A DNA stretch of 64,000 nucleotides from an uncultured Desulfobacterales bacterium (GTDB lineage Bacteria; Desulfobacterota; Desulfobacteria; Desulfobacterales; JAHEIW01). A program made the translations under genes and the position numbers. The number at the start of each line of letters is the position of its first letter. Positions within the stretch are counted from its first letter, which is position 1. This document shows, in pieces, positions 1 to 8,950 of the stretch. Location: the NCBI GenBank assembly GCA_947259495.1, contig CAMYLV010000003.1, positions 62,001 to 126,000 of the forward strand, given 5' to 3'. The notes beneath the pieces are model-generated. The model saw only the letters and a list, made by a program, of their open reading frames with translations. It did no database searches and was not told the origin of the DNA.

Positions 1-524
1 GCCATTTTGGCACGTTCAAAGGGATCCAACTCCACTCTGGTTGCCGGGTCATTTCGGTATTCAAACACAACAAAATAAAGCGCCTGAATAAGAAAAAACA
101 GCCACACCCCCAGTGCCCCCGTCAGGGTCGCAGCAGGTACTGCAGCGGCCACCGGCAGGCCAGAGCCCAGCCCCAACCCTGTTTCCGCAATGAATCGTTT
201 TATGACTGACGTCTGGTTGAAGCAGATGCCGCTGCGCATCCAGCTTAACATGCCAAGGGCAGCAAATAAAAATGCCGTGGTGGATTGGATTAAAAACGCG
301 GCAAAGAGCAGGAGTAGCAACGGCAAGGCAACCGCTGCCAGGGGTTTGGATGCCCAGCCAGACAGCAAGACACCGTATCCGGCCAGAAATGCCCAAAGCA
401 ACAGCTGAAAACTCAGCGGCCAGGGCACCATCGAATTTAAGATCAGACTCAGCGGAAGATAAATAAGCCCGCTGAGCAGACCCCAGACAATTGTGGAGCG
501 TATGGGTTTTGCAATGCCTTTCAT
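1..524 (-). CDS. Multi-spanning membrane protein, C-terminus off the window edge
   Basis: The reading frame starts at ATG 524 and stays open to base 1, so only the first 174 codons are seen. The visible part is very hydrophobic, with about four or five predicted membrane helices (for example around residues 10-30, 37-53, 60-90 and 140-160). The last visible stretch is charged and cytoplasmic-looking. No family was recognised. Its ATG overlaps the TGA of the upstream PspA-like gene by four bases (ATGA), so the two are almost certainly translationally coupled. A role as membrane partner of the PspA-like protein is inferred from this coupling alone. A leftward-lying gene may continue the operon. 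Confidence 0.75.
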   Translation of the reverse strand, partial: MKGIAKPIRSTIVWGLLSGLIYLPLSLILNSMVPWPLSFQLLLWAFLAGYGVLLSGWASKPLAAVALPLLLLLFAAFLIQSTTAFLFAALGMLSWMRSGICFNQTSVIKRFIAETGLGLGSGLPVAAAVPAATLTGALGVWLFFLIQALYFVVFEYRNDPATRVELDPFERAKM

Positions 525-1081
525 GATGTCGCACCTCCTTTGATGGCCTCTTTTCTTTGCAGAAGCTCCAGTTCAATCTCTTCTTCGCTCAGATCATGAA
601 GCCCAAAGCCGGGTTGCGCCACCGGCCCCATATCTTCCCAGCGCTGTTGCTCGGAGCGGTGAAAATATTCAGTGGCCTTTTGATGCAGCTGCTCATATTG
701 CAATCGTTGCTGTTCAATATTTTCTCGGAACTGTTTGATTTCACAAGTGAGCTGATCGATGTGCCGGCGGCGATCCGCTTGAATGCCGGCTAAGGGTTTG
801 ATTTTTTTAATCAGCATGCGGCCAATATCGTCTTTGTCATTTTTAAGGGCGATCTCCAGATCCACCTCCAGGCGGTCGCGCTCTTTTTCTCCCTTTTCAT
901 AATCCTGCCGGACCTGATCCCGCACCCGGCATATTTGTTTGAGGTTGGTCTCTTTTTGCATCAGGGATGCTTGCATATCTCTGAGGTGTTGCTTGAGCAG
1001 CAATTCCTGGTTTTCAATCTGATCCATGATTCCATGGAGATCTGCTTTAAATAACCTGACAATCCGTGTGAAAAGCGCCAT
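521..1081 (-). CDS. PspA/IM30-like coiled-coil protein
   Basis: The 186-residue product resembles the PspA/IM30 (ESCRT-III-like) family, peripheral inner-membrane proteins that respond to envelope stress. The N-terminus has the family pattern of a short amphipathic start (MALFTRIVRLFKADLHGIMD) followed by a long heptad-rich coiled coil over about residues 20-150. The C-terminus is acidic (LSEEEIELELL). It is shorter than the usual 220 or so residues, missing the last helical part. The start ATG at 1081 is followed directly by the conserved N-terminal helix. It overlaps the downstream membrane-protein gene by an ATGA. Family assignment is firm at the fold level; a true stress-response role is inferred. 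Confidence 0.8.
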   Translation of the reverse strand: MALFTRIVRLFKADLHGIMDQIENQELLLKQHLRDMQASLMQKETNLKQICRVRDQVRQDYEKGEKERDRLEVDLEIALKNDKDDIGRMLIKKIKPLAGIQADRRRHIDQLTCEIKQFRENIEQQRLQYEQLHQKATEYFHRSEQQRWEDMGPVAQPGFGLHDLSEEEIELELLQRKEAIKGGATS

Positions 1082-1163
1082 AATTATTCCCTCCAGATTT
1101 TAGCTAACCATCATTTTTTTTCATTTGATTTTTAATTGTATTCATCAAACGTACTCAGTGGGC

Positions 1164-1266
1164 TATACTGTTTTCCATAATAATGTTGCGGAATACGGAA
1201 GTGCGGCATAAGGGGTTGTAGAAAAAAACGTTTGAACACCGCAACGTTTTTTCACAACCCCTATAA
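1164..1266 (+). repeat. MITE-like palindromic repeat, family R1, copy A
   Basis: Full-length copy of an approximately 100-base element found several times in this window. The left end reads TATACTGTTTTCC and the right end ACAACCCCTATA. Between them lies an inverted repeat whose arms are GGGGTTGTAGAAAAAAACGTT and AACGTTTTTTCACAACCCC. It fills most of the spacer between the VWA gene and the PspA-like gene, so those two are probably not one simple transcript. Confidence 0.85.
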
Positions 1267-1279
1267 AGCACCGGTCACG

Positions 1280-2710
1280 TCAACGCCTCCCTTTATACCC
1301 TTCGTACTGCAGGGCCTTTGAACTGGATTTTTGCTTCCGGGAAACTGCAGACGGCGCGCCTTTAAAGGTGTCTTCCACCCGTTCCCGCAGATCTTTGAGA
1401 TCCCGATCCAGGTTTTGACTGACTTCGGCTGAACCCACACTTGCATTGATCGATTCCTGTTCGTGGTAATAGCGTTGAATTCTTTTCAGGGCTGTTTGCT
1501 TTTTGCCGGCCTTAATATCCGCGGCAACTTCCTGTTTAAGGCGGTTATAATCTTCCTGAATAACCTTTTCAGCCCAGGATGTCTTGTCGATTGAAGCCTG
1601 CACCTCTTTTTTATTTTCGACACAGGCAATCTTGAATGGCTCGGCGAGCACGGTTTCCAATGACTGGTCGTCGAAGCGATAGCGAACCTTGATGTTGCCA
1701 ATCTCAAAGTTTGCAGTTGAGTCGGTGGGCACCTTTAAGGTTAAAAATAATTTGCGGGTTTGCCCGGAACGCAAATCTCCCGGATAAATCACAGCATGGT
1801 CTTTTTGCCGGGTAATCGGATAGCCGGCCGCATCTGTCAGCGACAGGCCCCTGGCCCGGGGGAACCAAATAGACACATTGGATGCGATCGTCGCTTGCGT
1901 GTAGAAAAATTCTTTTTGAAATACTTCTGAAAATGCCATCGGATTTTCCAGATAATAATAATTTCCGGCGCCGCGGTCCGCGATGGTGGTCATTAGCTGC
2001 TCGTTGAAATCATTGCCCACCCCCACCGTGCTGACGGCAAACTCTTTTTCTACGGCAAGGCCGGCTATTGCGCCCAGGCGAGTGGAATCGGTTATCCCTT
2101 TATTGGCCAGCCCGTCGGAGATCAAAACCAACTTTCGGGCATTTCCAATTTCGGCGCCGGACAGCAAAACATCGATCCCGGCCTGAAGTCCTGCTCCCAG
2201 ATTGGTACCACCGTTGGCAGTAACACCGGCGATAAGTGTCGCCAGCTGTTGCCGATGATCCGAATTGACCGGCCTCAAATTCGAAACAAGCTGAACGCTG
2301 TCTGAGTATGTTATCAGGGCAAAGCGGTCTTTGGCGGTCAGACGGGATATGAGCTTTGACACCGCCTGCCGGGCGTCGCTGATTTTACGTCCGTTCATCG
2401 AGCCGCTGCGGTCCAGGACGATGACCATATCGACATTGCGCTCCACGGTTGCATTCGAACCGAGTCCTTCAGTTGCGGTCAGCGTTAAGGCCAGATTAAC
2501 GTTGCCGGAAGAACCTTGCAGAACCTTGTTTTGGACCAGATGGCCGCTAAGGCTCACCGGTGCAGTTTCCATCCGGGATGTGTGAGCTGCAGGCATGAAC
2601 AGGCTTGAAAGCCATGTTTTTCCCGCTCCGGCTGAATAAGTCATGGCTACCCCCGTCGCAGCGATTAAAACGATAATAAAAATAAAAGACTTCAGTCGCG
2701 TTGGATTCAT
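1280..2710 (-). CDS. Membrane-anchored or exported VWA-domain protein
   Basis: 476 residues. An N-terminal hydrophobic segment at residues 8-27 is an uncleaved anchor or signal peptide, so the body is periplasmic. Residues about 93-270 form a von Willebrand factor A domain with an intact metal-ion-dependent adhesion site, D100-x-S102-x-S104 (DRSGSM), and later NGGTNLG and ISDGLANKG. A beta-rich segment and a charged helical C-terminal tail (about residues 370-476) follow. The start ATG at 2710 has a strong Shine-Dalgarno (AAAGGAG). The architecture matches VWA/VIT-like proteins such as YfbK/BatA relatives. The ligand is unknown. It diverges from the two-component pair starting at 2941. Confidence 0.85.
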   Translation of the reverse strand: MNPTRLKSFIFIIVLIAATGVAMTYSAGAGKTWLSSLFMPAAHTSRMETAPVSLSGHLVQNKVLQGSSGNVNLALTLTATEGLGSNATVERNVDMVIVLDRSGSMNGRKISDARQAVSKLISRLTAKDRFALITYSDSVQLVSNLRPVNSDHRQQLATLIAGVTANGGTNLGAGLQAGIDVLLSGAEIGNARKLVLISDGLANKGITDSTRLGAIAGLAVEKEFAVSTVGVGNDFNEQLMTTIADRGAGNYYYLENPMAFSEVFQKEFFYTQATIASNVSIWFPRARGLSLTDAAGYPITRQKDHAVIYPGDLRSGQTRKLFLTLKVPTDSTANFEIGNIKVRYRFDDQSLETVLAEPFKIACVENKKEVQASIDKTSWAEKVIQEDYNRLKQEVAADIKAGKKQTALKRIQRYYHEQESINASVGSAEVSQNLDRDLKDLRERVEDTFKGAPSAVSRKQKSSSKALQYEGYKGRR

Positions 2711-2843
2711 GGAATACTCCTTTCAGTTTTAGGGTCTTCATTATGAAGTTGGGTTGCCTCATGTATTCAATTCTAATCCAATGCGGCTGAAACACAATTC
2801 AAAGAAATGTAAAAAAAAGCAGAATTTTTTTACATAACTTTTA

Positions 2844-2871
2844 CTTTGAAATCGGCAGGATCTGATATACT
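2844..2871 (+). promoter_or_regulatory. Candidate sigma-70-type promoter for the two-component operon
   Basis: CTTTGA (2844-2849) and TATACT (2866-2871) are separated by 16 bases, about 70 bases before the response-regulator ATG. The -35 match is weak and the -10 good. Assigned by eye only. Confidence 0.35.
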
Positions 2872-2940
2872 GTCATTGAAGGACAATGAGATTTTTACGG
2901 GCTAATATTTCTTTCAGCTAAGACTATGGATAAAAATTAA

Positions 2941-3639
2941 ATGAAAAGACCAAAAGCACGCATTCTTGTGGTTGAGGATGACCCGGCGCTGTTGCGCGGG
3001 CTTGTGGATGTACTGGTCTACAATGGCTATGAAGTCAAAGGCGTGGAAGACGGCGGCCAGGGTCTTGATGCCGGTTTGCAAGAAGTCTACGATTTGCTCC
3101 TGCTGGATGTCATGTTGCCAACCCTCGATGGATTTTCAATCTGCAAAGAGATTCGTAAAAAAAAGCCCGGCCAGGGTATCATCATGCTTACCGCCAAAGG
3201 CGCTGAAGATGATATCGTCACCGGTTTCAATGCCGGCGCCGATGATTATATCAGCAAACCGTTTTCGCTCAGGGAAGTGATGGTACGCATAGAAGCCGTT
3301 CTGCGGCGCAGCGGGAAAAATCCGGGTGATGTCGAATTCCAATTTCATGATATCTTTTTTGACGGGAAAAATCTGGTTGCTGAATATCAAACTGAAACCA
3401 CAGAGCTGACCCGCAAAGAAATGGATATCATCGCCTATTTGCATCACCACCGGGATCGAATCGTCTCCAAAAAAGAATTGCTAACCGAGGTGTGGCACTA
3501 TGCCGATGCCGATATTGAAACCCGCACAGTTGATATTCACATGTTGAAGCTGCGCAAAAAAATTACGCAGTTGATCGGAGATACACCTCTTATCACCACC
3601 ATCCGGGGTGAGGGATACCGCCTGGAGCCTGAAAAATGA
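2941..3639 (+). CDS. OmpR/PhoB-family response regulator
   Basis: 232 residues with a receiver domain (about 6-120) and a winged-helix DNA-binding domain (about 135-230). The acidic pocket is E12-D13-D14, the phospho-acceptor is D56 (in LLLLDVMLP), the switch threonine is in MLTAK and the conserved lysine is K106 (ISKPF). The C-terminal half has the OmpR signature ETRTVDIHMLKLRKK and IRGEGYRL. It is therefore a DNA-binding transcription regulator phosphorylated by the kinase encoded immediately downstream, with which it overlaps by ATGA. Targets are unknown. The divergent VWA and PspA-like genes are plausible ones by position only. Confidence 0.95.
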   Translation: MKRPKARILVVEDDPALLRGLVDVLVYNGYEVKGVEDGGQGLDAGLQEVYDLLLLDVMLPTLDGFSICKEIRKKKPGQGIIMLTAKGAEDDIVTGFNAGADDYISKPFSLREVMVRIEAVLRRSGKNPGDVEFQFHDIFFDGKNLVAEYQTETTELTRKEMDIIAYLHHHRDRIVSKKELLTEVWHYADADIETRTVDIHMLKLRKKITQLIGDTPLITTIRGEGYRLEPEK

Positions 3640-5588
3640 GGCGCTTAAAAATACTCATCCTCATATTTTGCATAACCCTGTCAGTTCCGCTCGGATATTT
3701 TGTCTGGCAGACTTATCGTGGCCTGGCGCAGGAGGAAGCCGCCACCCTCCGTTTTTTTGCCAACACGCTGTTTGACGAGATCGAACAGGCCCTGGCAACC
3801 CTTGTTCAGCGGGAGGAGGCGCGTGTTATTGACGAATACAATTTCTTTACGAGTTCTTCCGGCCGCTATCGAGAGGGGACCGATGTAAACCGCTCACCGC
3901 TCTCACGCCTGCCGGCGGAATATTATATTCTCGGATATTTCCAGAACAATCCGGACGGCTCGTTTCAAACACCTCTGGCCCAGGCCGACCGGACCGTTGC
4001 CGCCGATAATAAAGATGCCGTCACCCAGTTGGAGCAAGCCAACCGCAAATTTAACCGCATCCGAACAACAGTCACCGATAAAATTATCCCTGCACCGGAT
4101 AAAGCGATTGTCCCGGCCGAGCAAAAGAAGGGCGATGTCTTTGCCGGAAAATATCTGGATTTAACCCGTTCAAAAGAACCCAAAGCCGCTCTGGGTCAAA
4201 AAGAAAAGCGATTTGAAGAAATCACGGTGGCCCAGGCAAAAAATGTGGCCCGGCAGGAAGCCGGTGAAAGAGCCCAAAGCCCCGAACCCCCGGCCGTATC
4301 CATGTCAAAAAAGCGTCCCAGCCGCCGTCCGGCGGCTCGAGCGCCCATGGCCGACCGCGACTTTGCCGGCAGCCCCGCTGGCGAGCTGCAGTCGGAGCTG
4401 GCCGCCGGCGAGGCCAATGCAGCCGACCAGGCGGCCGCCGCAACGCGGGAAGCGGAAAGTTTTCAGGTCGAGGTGGCTCCGCTGCAATCAGTCTTTATCG
4501 GTGGCGGTCAAATTTTTATTTTTCGCCGCATCATGATCAACCAGAAAATTTACCGACAGGGCTTCATCCTCAAGGTCCCTGCGTTTTTAAATCACCTCGC
4601 GCAAAATTACTTTAGCAATCAGCCCATGGCAGGCTTTTCCAATCTGCGCCTGCGGGTCATGGATCAAGGTCGGGAAATTGAACTGGCGGAAGCCGGCGTA
4701 TCAGCGCAAGACCCTAAACTGGTCCTGCAACGCGCATTTCCGCCGCCATTCGCCTTTCTAAACGCCACGTTGAGCTGCGATGAGATCCCGCGCTCTGCCG
4801 GTCGCCAAACGCTGATGATCATGATGGGTGTGCTGGCGGCTATATTTTTAATCGGATTGTTTGCGATTTATAAAAGCGCCCAAACCCTTGTGGATCTTTC
4901 CGAACGCCGCTCCCAATTCGTGTCATCGGTCACCCACGAATTAAAGACGCCGTTGACCAATATCCGCATGTACATTGAGATGCTGGCTCAGGGCATTGCC
5001 AAGGATACCGAGCGGGAGCAGGAATATTTTCAAATCATCGACTCGGAGGGTTCACGTTTGACCCGCCTGATTAACAATGTGCTGGATTTGGCCAAGCTGG
5101 AGAAAAAGCAGCGGACCCTTGACCTGCAGCCGGGGACATTTGAGGACGTCGTCGCCGAAGTTCAAACGGTGATGCAGGCCAAACTCAAACAGGAAGGCTA
5201 CACCCTGAAATCCTTACAGGAAGATATCCGCCCGTTTAACTATGATCGGGAAGCTATGATCCAGGTATTGATCAATCTGATTGAAAACAGCATTAAATTC
5301 GGCCGGGCGGCGGTGCGCAAAGAAATCACGATTCGAACCTATCCGGACGGCCGATGGGTGAAAATTGCAGTTTCCGATTTCGGGCCCGGGATTCCGCGAC
5401 AGGCGCTTAATAAGATTTTTGATGATTTTTACCGGGTGGACAACGCATTGACGCAGACAACGCGCGGCACCGGGATCGGTCTGGCGCTGGTGAAAAAATT
5501 TATCCATCTAATGGGGGGGCGTGTCACCGCCGAGAACAACACTGGGGCGGGCTGCACCATAACAATTTCCTTACCAGTGGCCGAATAA
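3636..5588 (+). CDS. Membrane sensor histidine kinase with unusual periplasmic insert
   Basis: 650 residues. TM1 lies near residues 5-23 and TM2 at 393-412, enclosing a periplasmic sensor of about 370 residues. The catalytic core follows: HisKA with H434 (SVTHELKTPLTNIRMY), then HATPase_c with an N box (NLIENSIKFG), G1 (DFGPGIP) and G2 (GTGIGLALVKK). The sensor contains a low-complexity Arg/Pro then Ala-rich stretch at about residues 225-275, which looks disordered and is atypical for this class. It overlaps the response-regulator gene by ATGA and forms a cognate pair. No HAMP domain is obvious between TM2 and HisKA. The stimulus is unknown. Confidence 0.93.
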   Translation: MRRLKILILIFCITLSVPLGYFVWQTYRGLAQEEAATLRFFANTLFDEIEQALATLVQREEARVIDEYNFFTSSSGRYREGTDVNRSPLSRLPAEYYILGYFQNNPDGSFQTPLAQADRTVAADNKDAVTQLEQANRKFNRIRTTVTDKIIPAPDKAIVPAEQKKGDVFAGKYLDLTRSKEPKAALGQKEKRFEEITVAQAKNVARQEAGERAQSPEPPAVSMSKKRPSRRPAARAPMADRDFAGSPAGELQSELAAGEANAADQAAAATREAESFQVEVAPLQSVFIGGGQIFIFRRIMINQKIYRQGFILKVPAFLNHLAQNYFSNQPMAGFSNLRLRVMDQGREIELAEAGVSAQDPKLVLQRAFPPPFAFLNATLSCDEIPRSAGRQTLMIMMGVLAAIFLIGLFAIYKSAQTLVDLSERRSQFVSSVTHELKTPLTNIRMYIEMLAQGIAKDTEREQEYFQIIDSEGSRLTRLINNVLDLAKLEKKQRTLDLQPGTFEDVVAEVQTVMQAKLKQEGYTLKSLQEDIRPFNYDREAMIQVLINLIENSIKFGRAAVRKEITIRTYPDGRWVKIAVSDFGPGIPRQALNKIFDDFYRVDNALTQTTRGTGIGLALVKKFIHLMGGRVTAENNTGAGCTITISLPVAE

Positions 5589-5639
5589 TTTACGGGATGG
5601 GTATTTCGAATGTTGCGGCTTAACGAATAACAAAAAGGT

Positions 5640-8165
5640 TCAACCTTTTTCATCCAGGACCTCACGGACCGTTTTGGCCAGTCTGCGGATGGTAAAAGGC
5701 TTCATGATCAGGTCCTGGATACCCAACTCTTCGGCTCGTCGATCATTTATTCTTTCGCTGTAGCCGGTACAGATAATGATGGGAATATCGGCGCGGATTT
5801 GCCGTAATTGCGTTGTCAGGATGTCGCCGGTCATGCTGGGCATTGTCATGTCTGAAATGACCAGATCAAATTTATGCGGATCCGCCCGAAAGGATTCAAG
5901 GGCTTCAACCGGCCGGGTCCACGCCTCCACGCGATAGCCTAGCTTTTTGAGCATGTTTTTACCCAAATCGATGAGGGTATCCTCATCATCGACCAACAGA
6001 ATGCATTCGCTGCCAGTCGGAAGCGCTTTTAATTCTTCGGTTTCCGAAACCATCTGTCTTTCCATAATCGGAAAAAGGATATCAAAACGACTGCCCTGCC
6101 CGGGCGTACTGTCGACCTGAATACTGCCGCCGTGGCCCTTGATGATGCCGTGAACAACGGCCAATCCCATACCCGTCCCCTTATCCTGGGCTTTGGTGGT
6201 AAAATAGGGATCAAATATGCGGTCCATGGTGGCGGCGTCCATCCCATCGCCGGTGTCACTGATGCTGAGCTTTACATAAGGTCCGGCATTGAGATCCGGA
6301 TACGAAGCGGCCGCTTTGGCATTCAAATCGATATTCTGCAGACTGACACTCAATATACCGGCTGTATCGGTCATTGAATGACCGGCATTGGTACACAGGT
6401 TCATCATGACCTGATGGATCTGGGTCGGGTCCGCAAAAATTGCGTCCAGATTGGATTCGATATTTTGTTTGATCTCGATGCTGGTCGGCAACGAAGCCCG
6501 CAACAATTTCAAAGCTTCTTTGATGACGGGCGTTAATGAAATAATTTGTTTAGCCTGTTCGCTTTTGCGGCTAAAGGCCAGGATCTGCTTGACCAGATCT
6601 TTGGCCCGATGACCCGCTTTGAGCACCTGATCGATGTTGTAATGCTCCATTGAATCTTGCCGCGTATCGTAAAGGGCCATTTCCGCATAGCCGATGATGG
6701 CACCCAGGATGTTGTTAAAATCGTGTGCAATGCCGCCGGCCAGAGTACCAATGGCCTCCATTTTTTGGGCCTGTATCAGCTGGGTTTTGAGCTGTTCGCG
6801 CTCTTTCTGGGCAGATTTTAGCTCGCTGATATCCCGGGTAATGGTCAGGATGTGCGGCCGGTCTTTTAGCCGTATCAAAACCGCCGACATTAAAGCGGTT
6901 ATCGTTCGGCCGTCTTTCAAACGGAATTGGGCCTCTAAGTTTTCGATCTTACCGTTTTCAGCAATACCGTCTATCAGTTTTTGGCGCTCTGCGGGGTTTT
7001 CCCAGAGCTCAAGTTCGGCTGCCGTTTTTCCGATGACTTCTGTGGTCGACCAGCCCGTTACCCGCGAAAAAGCACTGTTGAGGTCGATGCAGCGCCCATC
7101 TTCGGCCTGAATTATGGTGACGGGATCCGGAAATGTTTCATAAACAGTCCTCAGGCGTTCCTCGCTTTCCTGCAGGGCCAGGCGGGTCCTTTTATTTTCC
7201 AATGCGTTGGCAAATACCTGCACCACGACTTTGAGCAGGGAACTGGTGTCATCGACCCACATCTTTTCTTCTCTGACCGAGTCCAGTCCGATAAATCCGA
7301 TCACCGTGCCGCCGATAATCATCGGCACGGCCAATAGCGATTGAATATCCTGTTGCTCAAGTTCCCCTTTTACTGTGGCGGCCTCGGGGGGCAATTCCGA
7401 GACACGGGGGATTAAAACCATATCTCCGCTTAAAAATTGTGTCATCGCCCATGCGAAACTGTCCACCGAAGCGTTCTGAATACGCTCAATTGTCGGCTCA
7501 ATATTATCGGCGCACCATTCATGGGTGCAGGATACGAATTTTTGGCCATCTGAGAACTGAAATACATAGCTGCGATCGGCATCGGCAAATTGACCTATCT
7601 GCTGCAGGGTGTGATCAATTTCATCATCAATTTGAGCTGGGTGCAGATTGATAAACTGGCTGGAAACTTGGGTGATCAGATTCTGGAATTTCAATCGATA
7701 ATGCAGTTCTTCTTCGGCGCGCTTGCGCTCGGTGATGTCGGTGATAATGCCCAGTATCGCCACTTCGCCCTGATAGCGGATCAATTTGGTCGTAATGATG
7801 GCCGCAATTTTTTCGCCCTGTTTGGTGATCAGGCAATATTCGTAGGGCCTGACCTTCCGACCCTGCATGTGTTTTGCAAAATTAGACCGGACCAGATCGA
7901 CGGATTCCGGAGCAATCAGGGTCATGAAATCAAAATCCGGGGCGCAGAATTCCTCGCTGCTATAGCCCATCACATGAGTGCACCTGCGATTCACATATAC
8001 GAGGCGCCCCCCTTTGTTGATGAAAATCATGTTGGGGGATTGCTCGGTAATGATTCGAAAAGCCGGCCCCATTTTGGGGGCAGGAGCATCGGTGTTCCTG
8101 GATGCAAGCTGCTTTTCCAGTACCCGGATCCGTTGGATCAACTCATCGCGGTTGGGCTTTGCCAT
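5640..8165 (-). CDS. Hybrid sensor histidine kinase (PAS-GAF-PAS-HisKA-HATPase-REC)
   Basis: 841 residues if started at ATG 8165, which has GGAG five bases upstream. A GTG at 8183 is the alternative but has a poorly placed ribosome site. Order of domains: PAS (about 35-150), GAF (about 165-335), PAS with PAC (about 345-460), HisKA with H481 in GIAHDFNNILGAIIGYAEMA, HATPase (DTGDGMD, GTGMGLAVVHG) and a C-terminal receiver (VDDEDTL, SDMTMP, MKPF). No membrane segment is seen, so it is a cytosolic sensor of small ligands or redox. The C-terminal receiver indicates internal phosphorelay or feedback. A strong bidirectional terminator lies just upstream at 8227-8271, so it has its own promoter. No partner regulator is adjacent. 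Confidence 0.92.
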   Translation of the reverse strand: MAKPNRDELIQRIRVLEKQLASRNTDAPAPKMGPAFRIITEQSPNMIFINKGGRLVYVNRRCTHVMGYSSEEFCAPDFDFMTLIAPESVDLVRSNFAKHMQGRKVRPYEYCLITKQGEKIAAIITTKLIRYQGEVAILGIITDITERKRAEEELHYRLKFQNLITQVSSQFINLHPAQIDDEIDHTLQQIGQFADADRSYVFQFSDGQKFVSCTHEWCADNIEPTIERIQNASVDSFAWAMTQFLSGDMVLIPRVSELPPEAATVKGELEQQDIQSLLAVPMIIGGTVIGFIGLDSVREEKMWVDDTSSLLKVVVQVFANALENKRTRLALQESEERLRTVYETFPDPVTIIQAEDGRCIDLNSAFSRVTGWSTTEVIGKTAAELELWENPAERQKLIDGIAENGKIENLEAQFRLKDGRTITALMSAVLIRLKDRPHILTITRDISELKSAQKEREQLKTQLIQAQKMEAIGTLAGGIAHDFNNILGAIIGYAEMALYDTRQDSMEHYNIDQVLKAGHRAKDLVKQILAFSRKSEQAKQIISLTPVIKEALKLLRASLPTSIEIKQNIESNLDAIFADPTQIHQVMMNLCTNAGHSMTDTAGILSVSLQNIDLNAKAAASYPDLNAGPYVKLSISDTGDGMDAATMDRIFDPYFTTKAQDKGTGMGLAVVHGIIKGHGGSIQVDSTPGQGSRFDILFPIMERQMVSETEELKALPTGSECILLVDDEDTLIDLGKNMLKKLGYRVEAWTRPVEALESFRADPHKFDLVISDMTMPSMTGDILTTQLRQIRADIPIIICTGYSERINDRRAEELGIQDLIMKPFTIRRLAKTVREVLDEKG

Positions 8166-8226
8166 TAAATCTCCGGCTTTCACCTCTCAGATAAAATTAC
8201 CGAATACACCTCGATCGATGCATACC

Positions 8227-8271
8227 AAAAAGGCGCATACACACGAATCGTGTTCTTGTATGCGCCTTTTT
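8227..8271 (-). terminator. Rho-independent terminator after the flavodoxin gene
   Basis: Near-perfect stem AAAGGCGCATACA/TGTATGCGCCTTT with a short loop and runs of A and T on both sides. It lies between the stop of the flavodoxin gene and the hybrid kinase start and would stop minus-strand transcription from the former. The symmetry lets it work both ways. Confidence 0.8.
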
Positions 8272-8467
8272 CGGTTTCACCCCAATGCTCCTAATCTGGT
8301 TTCAACAAAAATTTGTAATGATTCTAATTACTTTATAACGCATATGATGATCAGTTGTCAAATTTTTCCTGCTTTTTAGGCGGAGCCGTGCCGGACAAAG
8401 AAATTGATTTTAGCGAAATAAATCAACCGCAGACCGCGCGGTGTCCGAACGGGGGTTTTGCAAACGG

Positions 8468-8950
8468 TTAAGCGTGCAGTTTTTGGGCAACCGTGGCGAC
8501 GCGGCGACCCAGCTTGCGCGCATTTTCCAGACTGCGTTGATCGGGTTTGCCCGCACAGGCCGTGCCGTAGTGCCCGGTGGCGTCCATCGGGTCGCCCACA
8601 ATCACCATGCCATAGATCAACAACGCCTGGATGATGGACAGCATGGTGGTTTCCTTGCCGCCGGAAGGGTCTCCGGATGTCGCAAAGGCAGCCCCCACTT
8701 TGCCTTCCATTTTTCGGCGGACCGATACGAATTCGTCGAAGATTTTTTTTAGCGGGGCGGCCATCAGGCCGAAATATGTCGGTGATCCGGCTATGACACC
8801 CTCAGCGGCTAAAAAGTCCGCCTTGGTCACCTCGGCGGTAGTTTTTGATACCGCATTTACACCCTCCACGGTGTCGACACCCTCCTGGATGGCCTGGGCC
8901 AGCTTGCGGGTATTGCCGCCTTTTGAAAAATACAGAACCAAAATTTGCAT
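8468..8950 (-). CDS. Flavodoxin-family FMN protein (NAD(P)H dehydrogenase/WrbA-like)
   Basis: 160 residues from ATG 8950, preceded by AAGGAGG. The first strand-loop (ILVLYFSKGGNTRKLA, residues 3-18) is the FMN phosphate-binding loop of flavodoxin-like proteins. The GSPTYFGLMAAPLKKIFDEF segment and the ATSGDPSGGKETT segment are the later isoalloxazine-contacting loops seen in WrbA and related NAD(P)H:quinone oxidoreductases. It is soluble, with no signal peptide. It diverges from the cytochrome c3 gene across a 294-base spacer carrying an inverted repeat. Low-potential electron transfer is the likely role; partner and substrate are unknown. Confidence 0.88.
   Translation of the reverse strand: MQILVLYFSKGGNTRKLAQAIQEGVDTVEGVNAVSKTTAEVTKADFLAAEGVIAGSPTYFGLMAAPLKKIFDEFVSVRRKMEGKVGAAFATSGDPSGGKETTMLSIIQALLIYGMVIVGDPMDATGHYGTACAGKPDQRSLENARKLGRRVATVAQKLHA

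Noticed and set aside
7590-8168. 192-codon plus-strand opening opposite the hybrid kinase
   Set aside because: Shadow of a well-supported PAS/GAF kinase gene; no ribosome site or domain of its own.
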